Source: Actinobacteria bacterium HGW-Actinobacteria-1
GTDB taxonomy: Bacteria > Actinomycetota > Coriobacteriia > Anaerosomatales > Anaerosomataceae
Assembly (NCBI GenBank): GCA_002841355.1
Contig: PHFB01000005.1
Span: forward strand, 39,490 to 103,489
Direction of reading: 5' to 3'
Length of the DNA stretch: 64,000 nt
Shown: positions 16,538-24,374 of the stretch, piece after piece
Numbering within the stretch: position 1 is the first letter of the stretch
Layout: each line of letters starts with the position of its first letter
Program-made: the position numbers and the translations under genes
Notes under the pieces: generated by a model
What the model saw: the letters and a program-made list of their open reading frames with translations, nothing else
Told to the model about the DNA's origin: nothing
Databases searched by the model: none

Positions 16538-16834
16538 ATGGAAATCACAAAAGTCACACTGCGCCCCGTTGCGATGAACAAGGTATGCGCAATCGCCAGC
16601 ATAGTTATCGACGATGAGTTCGTCGTGCACGACCTTCGCGTCGTGAACGGCGACAAGGGTCTATTCGTCGCCATGCCGTCTCGGAAACTGCCCAGCGGCG
16701 AGTTCCGGGATATCTGCCATCCGATCAACACGGATGCGCGCCATATCATCCAGGACGCCGTTCTGAAGCAGTTCGATGAAGAGGGCGGACTTGCCGCTTT
16801 CTCCGCCGCTGCGGAGGCTCTGGAGCAGGCCTGA
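16538..16834 (+). CDS. spoVG: SpoVG-family RNA/DNA-binding regulator
   Basis: The 98-residue protein starts at ATG 16538 with GGGGGAG nine bases before. It matches SpoVG from the first residue: MEITKVTLRP, AIASIVIDDEFVVHDLRV, GLFVAMPSRK and the FRDICHPINTDAR motif. SpoVG proteins bind nucleic acids and act as global post-transcriptional regulators in many Gram-positive bacteria; sporulation is not implied. Length and the PSRK and HPI motifs are canonical. It is followed by a tRNA gene and glmU. Confidence 0.95.
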   Translation: MEITKVTLRPVAMNKVCAIASIVIDDEFVVHDLRVVNGDKGLFVAMPSRKLPSGEFRDICHPINTDARHIIQDAVLKQFDEEGGLAAFSAAAEALEQA

Positions 16835-16922
16835 GCCGTCTTTCGCCAGGCACGCTGTGATATACTCCCTGCGCCCGCTTCGCGATGCGTTGCGGCTTCT
16901 GAGCGTGCACAGGACATGGCGC

Positions 16923-16997
16923 TGGGGCGTAGCCAAGCGGCAAGGCAGGGGCCTTTGGAGCCTCCATTCGTAGGTTCGAATCCTACCGCCCCAGCCA
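16923..16997 (+). tRNA. tRNA-Gln (TTG anticodon), CCA encoded
   Basis: The 75-base cloverleaf has acceptor arms TGGGGCG and CGCCCCA, D-arm AGCC...GGC, anticodon stem GGGGC/GCCTC (one G-U pair) with loop CTTTGGA giving TTG, T-stem GTAGG/CCTAC with TTCGAAT, discriminator G and genomic CCA. It sits between spoVG and glmU, in the same orientation. Confidence 0.95.
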
Positions 16998-17022
16998 AGC
17001 AACGACCGGGGAGATGCCCCGT

Positions 17023-18423
17023 ATGACACGAAAGGTGCCAATGGGCGCGGCAGCACTCATCCTCGCAGCAGGCGAGGGCACCCGCATGAAGTCCTCGCTT
17101 CCGAAGGTAGCTCACCGTATCCTCGGCGTACCACTCGTGCGCTATGTGGTTGAAGCCGCTCACAACGCGGGGTGCGATCGCGTCGTCGTGGTCACGGGAC
17201 ACGGTGCCGATGTTGTCGAAGCGCTGCTCGACGATGAGACGTGCGTCCGGCAGGAGCAGCAGCTTGGCACCGGACACGCGGTCATGTGTGCGGAGGCCGC
17301 TCTTGAGGGCGTCGAGGGCTCGCTGGTGGTCCTGTCAGGTGACTCGCCGCTGTTGCGTGCCTCGACGATCGCACGTCTGGTCGAAGCTCGCGAGACTTCC
17401 AGGGCGGCCGCCGTCGTGCTCACCACCTCGCTGGATGATCCAACCGGGTACGGGCGCATCGTGCGCGACGGCTCGGGGAGACTCTCGGCGATCGTGGAGC
17501 ACAAGGACCTCGAGCCGTCACAGCATGGAATCGCCGAGGTCAACACCGGCACCTACTGCTTCGACGCGGCGGTGCTTTTCGAGCATCTCAACCGTCTTGG
17601 CAATGCGAATGCGCAGGGCGAGTACTACCTGACCGACATGATCGCGCTCTTCCGCGCTGAAGGGCTTGCTGTGGAGGATGTGTCCACCGATGAGCCGCTC
17701 GAGACGCTCGGTGTGAACAGCCGCGTACAACTGGCCGAGGCAGCCAAGGTGCTGCAGCGCAGGATCAACCGCGAGCACATGCTCGCCGGCGTCACGATGA
17801 CCGATCCCGACCTGGTCTGGATTGCGCCGACCGTCACACTCGGTCGTGACGTCGTGCTTGAACCGATGACCACGCTTGCAGGCGTCACATCGATCGCCGA
17901 GGACTGCGTCATCGGGCCAGACACGCGGATTACCGACTCGACGGTCGGTGCCCGCGCCATCGTGGACTCCTCCGTCGTGGTCGGCTCGGTCATCGGCGAC
18001 GACACGTCGGTGGGCCCACGCGCGTATCTGCGTCCGGGGACCGTCCTCGAGGCGCGAGCGCGTGCTGGCACGAGCGTCGAGATCAAGAACAGCACCGTTG
18101 GTGAGGGATCCAAAGTTCCCCACCTGTCCTATATCGGTGATGCGACGATCGGAAAAGGCGTCAACGTCGGAGCGGGTACGATAACCTGTAACTACGACGG
18201 TGCGAAGAAGCACCGGACAGTGATCGGGGACGGTGCCTTCATCGGTTCTGACACGATGCTGGTTGCGCCGGTCTCGATCGGAGAAGGTGCGATAACGGGC
18301 GCCGGTAGTGCGATTGCGAAGGACGTGCCTGCAGGGGCGCTTGGCATCGAGCGTTGCGAGCAGAAGAACGTGGACGGATGGGCGGCCCGCAAGAAGGCCG
18401 GACGGGGCAATGACGACCAGTAA
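17023..18423 (+). CDS. glmU: bifunctional GlcNAc-1-P uridylyltransferase / GlcN-1-P acetyltransferase
   Basis: The protein of about 466 residues makes UDP-GlcNAc for peptidoglycan. The N-terminal nucleotidyltransferase shows LILAAGEGTRMKSSLPKV, QQLGTGHAVMCAE and LSGDSPLL. The C-terminal left-handed beta-helix shows repeated hexapeptides, LRPGTVLEARARAG and NVGAGTITCNYDGAKKH, with the catalytic His and Asn region. Three in-frame ATGs lie close together (17014, 17023, 17041); 17023 has the best spacing (nine bases) from GGGGAG. It shares the glmU-prs-ctc-pth order with Bacillus. Confidence 0.95.
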   Translation: MTRKVPMGAAALILAAGEGTRMKSSLPKVAHRILGVPLVRYVVEAAHNAGCDRVVVVTGHGADVVEALLDDETCVRQEQQLGTGHAVMCAEAALEGVEGSLVVLSGDSPLLRASTIARLVEARETSRAAAVVLTTSLDDPTGYGRIVRDGSGRLSAIVEHKDLEPSQHGIAEVNTGTYCFDAAVLFEHLNRLGNANAQGEYYLTDMIALFRAEGLAVEDVSTDEPLETLGVNSRVQLAEAAKVLQRRINREHMLAGVTMTDPDLVWIAPTVTLGRDVVLEPMTTLAGVTSIAEDCVIGPDTRITDSTVGARAIVDSSVVVGSVIGDDTSVGPRAYLRPGTVLEARARAGTSVEIKNSTVGEGSKVPHLSYIGDATIGKGVNVGAGTITCNYDGAKKHRTVIGDGAFIGSDTMLVAPVSIGEGAITGAGSAIAKDVPAGALGIERCEQKNVDGWAARKKAGRGNDDQ

Positions 18424-18439
18424 GGGAGCGACCGCGATC

Positions 18440-19402
18440 ATGACCGGAAGCGGGAAGCGTTTGATGGTGTTTGCCGGCTCGCACAACCGCGAGCTCTCTG
18501 AAGGCATCGTGAAGCACCTCGGGATCGAGCTCGGCAACATCAAGCTGAGTCATTTCGCCAACGGCGAGATCTACGTCCGGTACCTCGAAAGCGTCCGCGG
18601 CGCCGACGTGTTCATCGTGCAGTCGATGACGCAGCCTGTGAACGCCTCGATCATGGAACTCCTCATCATGATCGATGCCGCGAAGCGCGCGAGTGCGCGC
18701 ACGATCACCGCCGTCATCCCGCACTACGCGTACGCCCGTCAGGACAAGAAGTCGGCCGCCCGCGAGCCGATCACGGCGAAGCTTGTCGCCGACCTGCTCG
18801 CAACAGCCGGTGTCGACCGTGTCATTGCGATGGACCTGCACCAGGGTCAGATCCAAGGCTTCTTCAACCAGCCTGTGAATCACCTCACGGCCCTGCCGAT
18901 CCTCGCTGACTACTTCGACAGTCTCCATCTCGACAACCTCGCCGTCGTTTCGCCTGATGTGGGTCGCGTGAAGGCCGGCAAGAAGCTCGCTGACATGCTC
19001 GGCGCCAGCCTGGCGATCATGCACAAGGGTCGTCCCGAGCACAACGTCGCGGAAATCACGCATGTCATCGGCGAAGTCGAGGGTAAGACGTGCATCGTGG
19101 CGGACGACATGATCGACACGGCCGGCTCGGTGACCGAGGGCGCGAAGGCGCTTATGAACAAGGGCGCCAAGGAAGTGTACGTCGCGGCAACGCACGGTAT
19201 CTTCTCGCCGCCGGCATACGATCGGATCGACTCGGCCCCCATCAAGGAGGTCGTTATCACCAATACGCTTGAGATTCCCGAGGAGCGCCGTCACGGCAAG
19301 ATCCATCTGTTGTCGGTAGCGCCGCTCTTTGCTCACGCGATCTCGAACGTGTACAACGACGAATCGGTTTCTGAACTGTTCGATCCGGACTTCCAGCTTT
19401 AA
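18440..19402 (+). CDS. prs: ribose-phosphate pyrophosphokinase (PRPP synthetase)
   Basis: I use ATG 18440, giving 320 residues; ATG 18410 (10 residues longer, overlapping glmU) is the alternative. Class I motifs are FAGSHNRELSEGI, the ATP loop region HYAYARQDKK, DLHQGQIQGFF (metal-binding histidine) and the PRPP loop ADDMIDTAGSV. The enzyme makes PRPP for purine, pyrimidine, His, Trp and NAD synthesis and works as a hexamer. It lies 16 bases after glmU and probably shares its transcript. Confidence 0.95.
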   Translation: MTGSGKRLMVFAGSHNRELSEGIVKHLGIELGNIKLSHFANGEIYVRYLESVRGADVFIVQSMTQPVNASIMELLIMIDAAKRASARTITAVIPHYAYARQDKKSAAREPITAKLVADLLATAGVDRVIAMDLHQGQIQGFFNQPVNHLTALPILADYFDSLHLDNLAVVSPDVGRVKAGKKLADMLGASLAIMHKGRPEHNVAEITHVIGEVEGKTCIVADDMIDTAGSVTEGAKALMNKGAKEVYVAATHGIFSPPAYDRIDSAPIKEVVITNTLEIPEERRHGKIHLLSVAPLFAHAISNVYNDESVSELFDPDFQL

Positions 19403-19455
19403 TGCATCACACCGCGCGGAGAACCTCGTGGTGAACGAGTGAAGGGACGCACGTC

Positions 19456-20088
19456 ATGACTGAGACTATCGAGATCGCCGCTGAAACCAGAACCCTGGTC
19501 GGCAAGAGCAGCAAAGCGCTGGGCGCCCAGGGCAAGCTTCCGGCGGTCGTCTACGGACCCGCCATCGAATCCGTATCGCTTGCCATCGACAAGCACGGCT
19601 TCGAGCAGATCCTGATTCACTCGGGAATCGGCTCGACGATCTTCCATCTCTCGATCGATGGCGCCAAGCCGATCAACGTCATGGTCAAGGACCTCAAGCA
19701 CGATGTGCTCAAGGGCACGGTCGAGCACGTGGACTTCTGGGCCATCAACATGAAGACCACCGTTGTCACGTCGGTGCCGGTGCACTACCTCGGCTCTGCC
19801 GAGGGCGAGAAGACCGGCGGCGTCATGGTCCACGAGCTTCGCGAGATCAGCATCGAAGCGCTGCCGGGCGATCTGCCCGATAGCATCGAGATCGATGTCA
19901 CGCCGCTTGAGGTCGGTCATGCGCTGCACGTGAGTGACCTCGTCGCTCCCAAGGGCGTGACGATCCTCGACGACCCCGAGGCCATCGTGTGTGCCGTCAT
20001 GGCACCGGCCAAGGAAGAGGAAGAGACCGTCACCGAGGAAATCACCGAGCCGGAGCTTGTCGGCAAGGACACCGAGGAAGAGGCGTAG
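19456..20088 (+). CDS. rplY: 50S ribosomal protein L25, CTC/TL5 form
   Basis: The 210-residue length is the two-domain CTC/TL5 form. The N-terminal 5S-rRNA-binding domain shows LVGKSSKALGAQGKLPAVVYG with the usual G-K-LPAVVYG motif. The C-terminal beta domain shows VDFWAIN, VPVHYLG, HELREISIEALPGDLP and LEVGHALHVSDL. It ends in an acidic tail (EEEETVTEEITEPELVG). ctc is a general stress gene in Bacillus at the same place. No stress promoter is evident here. Confidence 0.93.
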   Translation: MTETIEIAAETRTLVGKSSKALGAQGKLPAVVYGPAIESVSLAIDKHGFEQILIHSGIGSTIFHLSIDGAKPINVMVKDLKHDVLKGTVEHVDFWAINMKTTVVTSVPVHYLGSAEGEKTGGVMVHELREISIEALPGDLPDSIEIDVTPLEVGHALHVSDLVAPKGVTILDDPEAIVCAVMAPAKEEEETVTEEITEPELVGKDTEEEA

Positions 20089-20097
20089 GCTCCCCGA

Positions 20098-20664
20098 ATG
20101 TCGATCTTGGTGGTTGGGCTCGGCAACCCGGGACCCGAATATGCGGAAACGCGGCATAACGCGGGGTTCATGGTCATCGACCTGCTCGCCGAGAACCTGC
20201 GTGTCTCGTATTGGAAAGAGCAAGCGGGCGCGAAAGTGGCCGTTACGCGGCTTGGCGATGACGATCTCGTCCTCGCCAAGCCGCAGACGTTCATGAACAT
20301 CTCCGGCAAGGCGGTGGGCAAGCTTGTCGAGATGTACGGAGCGAAAGCATCCGAGGTGATCGTGGTGCATGACGACCTCGATCTGCCCGAAGGCAGTGTC
20401 CGCGTGAAGCGCGGGGGCGGCCATGGCGGCCACAACGGGTTACGCTCGCTGACCGAGCAGCTGGGTGGCGGCGACTACATCCGTGTGCGCGTGGGGATCG
20501 GACGCCCTCCGGGGCGCCAGGATGCGGCGGACTTCGTGCTTGAACCCATGCGCCGCGATGCCGCCGAGCGTCTCTCGGCGATGATCCCTACAGCCGCACA
20601 GGCCGTGCTGCACGTGCTCGAACGCGGCGTGGACAGCGCGATGCAGGAGTACAACGCGAGCTAG
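20098..20664 (+). CDS. pth: peptidyl-tRNA hydrolase
   Basis: ATG 20098 is nine bases after rplY. The 188-residue enzyme recycles peptidyl-tRNA dropped from ribosomes. Catalytic residues are present: N10 (GLGNPG), H20 (TRHNAGF), the Asp in VVHDDLDLPEG, and the Asn in KPQTFMNISG. The RGGGHGGHNGLRS motif binds the tRNA backbone. It matches spoVC of Bacillus in position and closes the conserved block. Confidence 0.96.
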   Translation: MSILVVGLGNPGPEYAETRHNAGFMVIDLLAENLRVSYWKEQAGAKVAVTRLGDDDLVLAKPQTFMNISGKAVGKLVEMYGAKASEVIVVHDDLDLPEGSVRVKRGGGHGGHNGLRSLTEQLGGGDYIRVRVGIGRPPGRQDAADFVLEPMRRDAAERLSAMIPTAAQAVLHVLERGVDSAMQEYNAS

Positions 20665-20680
20665 CTAGGTAGACCGCTCG

Positions 20681-21904
20681 CTACTTGAGGTACTTCATCG
20701 GGTCGACGGGCGTACCGTTCACGCGCGTCTCGAAGTGCAGATGCGGACCCGTGGAGTAGCCGGTTGAGCCGACCGTGCCGATACGGTCACCCTTGCTCAC
20801 ATGCTGGCCGACGGACACCTTGATGCCGCCGTTCTGCTGATGGCCGTAGAGGGTGACGACACCGTTGCCGTGATCGATCATCACGGTGTTGCCGTACCCG
20901 CTTCTAGCGCTGGCCCAGATGACCGTACCGCTTCCGGCTGCAACGATCGCTGCGCCGTCGATGGACTTGGGTGGGCTGATGTTCCGACCGATGTCGATAC
21001 CGCTGTGGTTCTCCCGTCCATGGAACGGGCAGATGCGCGGACCGAACGGCGACGAGACGCGGTAGAAGCCCGGGACCGGCCACGCCATTTCGCCGGCGTA
21101 GTAGCCCGAGCCGTTGCCGTAGAGTTCTCGAGCGATCTTGTCGCTCTCAGCGTCCTCGGCCTCGGCAAGCGCGCGCAACCGGGCGGCTTCTTTCTTGTTG
21201 GCCGCGAACAGCGCGGACTTCTGGTCCTGCGCCGCTTTCTGGTCCGCCATCTTCGCGTTCTGCTTGGAGCGAAGGTCCTGGAGACGCTTCTGCTCGGCGG
21301 CCGCCTCGGCGCGCTTGGTGGAAACAGCCTCCAGCGACCGCTCCAGGTCGCTCTTCGCCTTATCGAGCTCCACGCGGGCCGTCTTGAGCGCGGCGGCATT
21401 CTCCTGGTTCTGGCGCATCATCCGCTGCGCGAGTGATGTGCGCGTGATGAGGTCTTCGATGTTCTTGCTGCCAAGTAGGATCTCCAGGAAGAACATGTCG
21501 CCTTGCTTGTACGCTTCCTGCATCTGCGTGGCGAGGTGAGCCTGCTGCGTGTCGTAGTCCGCCTGGTTGGCGTCGATCTGCGCCTGTTTCGCATCGGCCT
21601 CAGCACGCAGCTGGTCGACCTCGGCCTGGAGACGGTTGGTGCGCTCGGTGGCTCCCGAGATGTCCGTGGCGAGTGCTGCGAGATCCGCCTCGATGGCATT
21701 CATGCGCTCTTCGAGCGAATCGATCTCGGTGGCGAGGGCGGCCGCGGTCTTCTCGGCAGCTGCGGCGGCTGCTCGTGCGTCGGCCGCTGCCTTCTCGTGC
21801 GCGAGAAGCTCATCACGCGACACCGCAGACGCAAGGGGTGCGCCGACCATGGTGACGATGATGGCGATGATGATGAGGAGTACGGGAGCGCTTCTACGTC
21901 TCAT
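20681..21904 (-). CDS. exported coiled-coil M23 peptidase (EnvC/RipA-type hydrolase)
   Basis: The 407-residue protein begins with a signal sequence (RRRSAPVLLIIIAIIVTMVGAPLASA) and then a long coiled coil (about 30-250, rich in Ala, Glu, Lys, Gln). A C-terminal M23 LytM domain follows (about 265-407). The zinc ligands are H300 and D304 (NHSGIDIG) and the HxH pair near 388-390 (HLHFETR). It would cut peptidoglycan cross-links, with the coiled coil giving regulation by a partner such as an FtsEX-like complex. Convergent with pth, 16 bases apart. Confidence 0.92.
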   Translation of the reverse strand: MRRRSAPVLLIIIAIIVTMVGAPLASAVSRDELLAHEKAAADARAAAAAAEKTAAALATEIDSLEERMNAIEADLAALATDISGATERTNRLQAEVDQLRAEADAKQAQIDANQADYDTQQAHLATQMQEAYKQGDMFFLEILLGSKNIEDLITRTSLAQRMMRQNQENAAALKTARVELDKAKSDLERSLEAVSTKRAEAAAEQKRLQDLRSKQNAKMADQKAAQDQKSALFAANKKEAARLRALAEAEDAESDKIARELYGNGSGYYAGEMAWPVPGFYRVSSPFGPRICPFHGRENHSGIDIGRNISPPKSIDGAAIVAAGSGTVIWASARSGYGNTVMIDHGNGVVTLYGHQQNGGIKVSVGQHVSKGDRIGTVGSTGYSTGPHLHFETRVNGTPVDPMKYLK

Positions 21905-22044
21905 GCTGTGGTTCCTCCGGGGCGGCTTAACTGCCGTGATCTTCTTCCGCCGGAAGGCGCTATCCAGGCAATCCTAGCAGCGATGATGGGTATACTGCAA
22001 ACATAGGCACTGCCGGAGGAGTGTTACGCAACGGGGAAGGAAGG

Positions 22045-22431
22045 ATGATCAGCATGTCCGATGATTTCCAAGGAGCACCGCCTGCACCCGAAATGCCACC
22101 GATGCCGCCGATGGGTGACGCATCTGGTCCGGCAAGCGACAACAGCAAGATCTTTGCCGCTCTCGGCTATGTGATTTGGCCTGTGGCGCTCGTTGCTATC
22201 CTGATGGAGCCGTACAAGAACGAGAAGTGGCTCAAGTCCCACGCCGTTCAGGCGCTTGCGCTGAACCTCGCGATCTACGTCCTTTCGGGCGTGACTATGC
22301 CGATCTTCGGTCTCGGCGGACTTGTCGCCCTGGCCGGGTTCGTGTACTCGGTAATCCTCGCCATCAAGGCGTACAACGGCGAGAGCCTCGAAGTCCCGGT
22401 CATCTACGGCTTCGTGAAGAACTACATCTAG
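22045..22431 (+). CDS. DUF4870 small membrane protein
   Basis: I start at ATG 22045 after GGGGAAGGAAGG; ATG 22054 is equally spaced from the second half of that site. A TATACT -10 box lies at 21991. The 128-residue product has a Pro/Met-rich cytosolic N-terminus, then a DUF4870 pattern: NSKIFAALGYVIWPVALVAIL, seen as a first helix, EKWLKSHAVQAL, and two more helices ending in VIYGFVKNYI. Proteins of this family are abundant and their function is unknown. It is tail-to-tail with apbE, six bases apart. Confidence 0.82.
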   Translation: MISMSDDFQGAPPAPEMPPMPPMGDASGPASDNSKIFAALGYVIWPVALVAILMEPYKNEKWLKSHAVQALALNLAIYVLSGVTMPIFGLGGLVALAGFVYSVILAIKAYNGESLEVPVIYGFVKNYI

Positions 22432-22437
22432 CTTCGT

Positions 22438-23451
22438 CTATTCGCTGCCATCTTCGGCAAGCGATATACCGGAATCCGCTGGGGCGGGCGCGATATGCGT
22501 CCGCCCTTCGCTGTCGATGATGTAGACGCCGATTCCATGTGCCTTCGCGTAGGCGAGCGCCGCGTCCGGACCGCCGACGAAGAGCGCCGTCGACAGGATG
22601 TCGCTGTCGGTGCCCGAGATGCGTCCGACCACCGTGAGCGAGCGTGTGCCCCGTGCGGGCGTGCCGGTCTCGGGATCGAGGATGTGGTGGTAGCGGATCC
22701 CGTCCACCTCGAAGTACTGCTGGTAGTCGCCCGAAGTCGACAGGGTGGCCTCACCGGTCCACTCGGCGACCAGACGGACGATGTTGGGGTCACGTGGGTC
22801 CTCCACGCCGATGCGCCACGGCGTGCCGTCGGGCTTACTGCCGAGTGTGAGTGTCGTGCTGCCCGCGGTGATGAGCGCGCCGCTCACGCTTGCGACTCTC
22901 AGCGACTCGCGAGCGGCGTCGAGAGCGAGGCCCTTTGCCGCACCGCCGTAGTCGAGACCGGGTACGGCCGTCGAGCTCGAGATACCGACGAAGCGGAACC
23001 GCTCGCCGTCGTGCTCGGGCATCGACGCCGTCATGAGCGCCGCCGAGAGCTCGCCCTCGGTCGGCACGTGGTCCGCGCCTCCAAAATCGTAGAGTCTCAC
23101 CACGCCGAGCATATATGGCGAGAACGAGCCGCTCACTCCAAGGCGCTCTACCGCCGAGTCGATCAGCAGCGCGTCCGGTGGTAGCCGGTGCCAATCGAAC
23201 GGATCGGCGTTGATGGCCGCGATGGTGGACGTGGCGCTGTAGGCATCAAGCTCCCGTTCGACCGCTGAGATCGCCGCGTAGGCGTCGTGTGCGGCATTCT
23301 CGGCGGCTGCTCGGTCCGCGCCGTACACCTCGATAGTCACGATCGTTCCGAGCGCAAGGCCGCTTACCGTCACCGGCTCGTCCGCGCGAGAGCAACCCGC
23401 TGGCGCGAGCAACAGCAGTGCAAGAGCGAGTGCGGTGATCCGGCGTCCCAA
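22438..23451 (-). CDS. apbE: FAD:protein FMN transferase lipoprotein
   Basis: I choose TTG 23451, which has GGGAGG six bases upstream and immediately gives a lipoprotein signal (GRRITALALALLLLAPAGC). The longer frame has no signal at its start. ApbE motifs: DYGGAAKGLALD, STSGDYQQYFE, YHHILDPETGTPARG and SDILSTALFVGG. The enzyme moves FMN from FAD onto Thr or Ser residues of exported or membrane flavoproteins such as Rnf, Nqr or extracellular reductases. No target with a DGxTGAT-type motif is seen in this window, so the substrate is elsewhere. The gene is divergent from the NfnA-like gene. Confidence 0.92.
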   Translation of the reverse strand: MGRRITALALALLLLAPAGCSRADEPVTVSGLALGTIVTIEVYGADRAAAENAAHDAYAAISAVERELDAYSATSTIAAINADPFDWHRLPPDALLIDSAVERLGVSGSFSPYMLGVVRLYDFGGADHVPTEGELSAALMTASMPEHDGERFRFVGISSSTAVPGLDYGGAAKGLALDAARESLRVASVSGALITAGSTTLTLGSKPDGTPWRIGVEDPRDPNIVRLVAEWTGEATLSTSGDYQQYFEVDGIRYHHILDPETGTPARGTRSLTVVGRISGTDSDILSTALFVGGPDAALAYAKAHGIGVYIIDSEGRTHIAPAPADSGISLAEDGSE

Positions 23452-23485
23452 TCGAGTGCCTCCCGTGCGCGAGAGCAATGCCGCT

Positions 23486-23493
23486 AGTATACT
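23486..23493. promoter_or_regulatory. palindromic AGTATACT: overlapping divergent -10 boxes
   Basis: AGTATACT reads TATACT on both strands. On the minus strand it lies 35 bases before the apbE TTG start, and on the plus strand 42 bases before the NfnA-like ATG. Neither side has a good -35. It may be a bidirectional promoter centre. Confidence 0.45.
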
Positions 23494-23534
23494 TGTCCGC
23501 ACGCTCTTGGAACTTCTCGGAAGGCAGGCACCGC

Positions 23535-24374
23535 ATGTTCCCCATCGTCTATCAACGCCAACTCTCGGACTCGGTCTTCGAGATGGGCGTTCAGGCACCC
23601 GCCATAGCGCGCAAAGCGAAAGCCGGACAGTTCCTCATGCTCCGTGTCGACGAGCACGGCGAGCGCATCCCGCTCACCTTCAGCGACTGGTCCGCCGAGG
23701 AAGGCTGGATCCGCTTCATCTTCATGCGCGTGGGCAAGACCACGCACCAGCTCTCGCATCTGGTTGCCGGCGACTCGCTCGCCGATGTGGTCGGGCCGCT
23801 CGGCGTGCCGACGCACGTGGAGGGCGTTGGGCGCGTCGCGATCGTGGGCGGTGGCGTGGGTGCGGCGGTCGCGTACCCGGTCGCACGTGCCATGGCCGAG
23901 GCGGGCAACGAGGTCACGGTCATCCTCGGAGCGCGCAACAAGGAACTGCTCATCCTCGAGGACGAGTTCCGGGCGCTGCCGCTCAAGCAGCTCATCGTCA
24001 TGACTGACGACGGCTCGGCTGGCGAGAAGGGTCTGGTGACCGCTCCGCTGAAGAGCCTGTGCGAGGCCGGAGCGCTCGATCACAGCATGGCGATCGGCCC
24101 GGCGATCATGATGAAGTTCTGCGCGGCGACCACGAAGGAATTCGGTGTGCCGATCACGGTCTCACTCAACCCGATCATGGTGGACGGCACCGGCATGTGC
24201 GGCGCGTGCCGCGTCAGCGTGGACGGCCACACCAAGTTCGGCTGCGTGGACGGTCCGGACTTCGACGGGCATGCTGTCGATTTCGAGGAGCTCATGAGCC
24301 GCCAGCGCGTCTACTCGGACCTTGAGCGCGAAGCGGACGCCGACTTCAGTAGGGAGTGCTCATGCCACCGCTAG
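23535..24374 (+). CDS. NfnA/SudB-type FAD/NAD-binding [2Fe-2S] subunit
   Basis: ATG 23535 is chosen because MFPIVYQRQLS is the usual beginning. The 279-residue protein has a ferredoxin-reductase FAD domain (RIPLTFSDW), an NAD-binding domain (VAIVGGGVGAAVAYPVARA) and the [2Fe-2S] motif MCGACRVSV...FGCVDGPDF. This is the small subunit of NADH-dependent ferredoxin:NADP+ oxidoreductase (NfnA) or sulfide dehydrogenase SudB. With the next gene it would form the NfnAB complex, which bifurcates electrons between NADPH, NAD+ and ferredoxin. Its end overlaps the next start by 13 bases. Confidence 0.88.
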   Translation: MFPIVYQRQLSDSVFEMGVQAPAIARKAKAGQFLMLRVDEHGERIPLTFSDWSAEEGWIRFIFMRVGKTTHQLSHLVAGDSLADVVGPLGVPTHVEGVGRVAIVGGGVGAAVAYPVARAMAEAGNEVTVILGARNKELLILEDEFRALPLKQLIVMTDDGSAGEKGLVTAPLKSLCEAGALDHSMAIGPAIMMKFCAATTKEFGVPITVSLNPIMVDGTGMCGACRVSVDGHTKFGCVDGPDFDGHAVDFEELMSRQRVYSDLEREADADFSRECSCHR

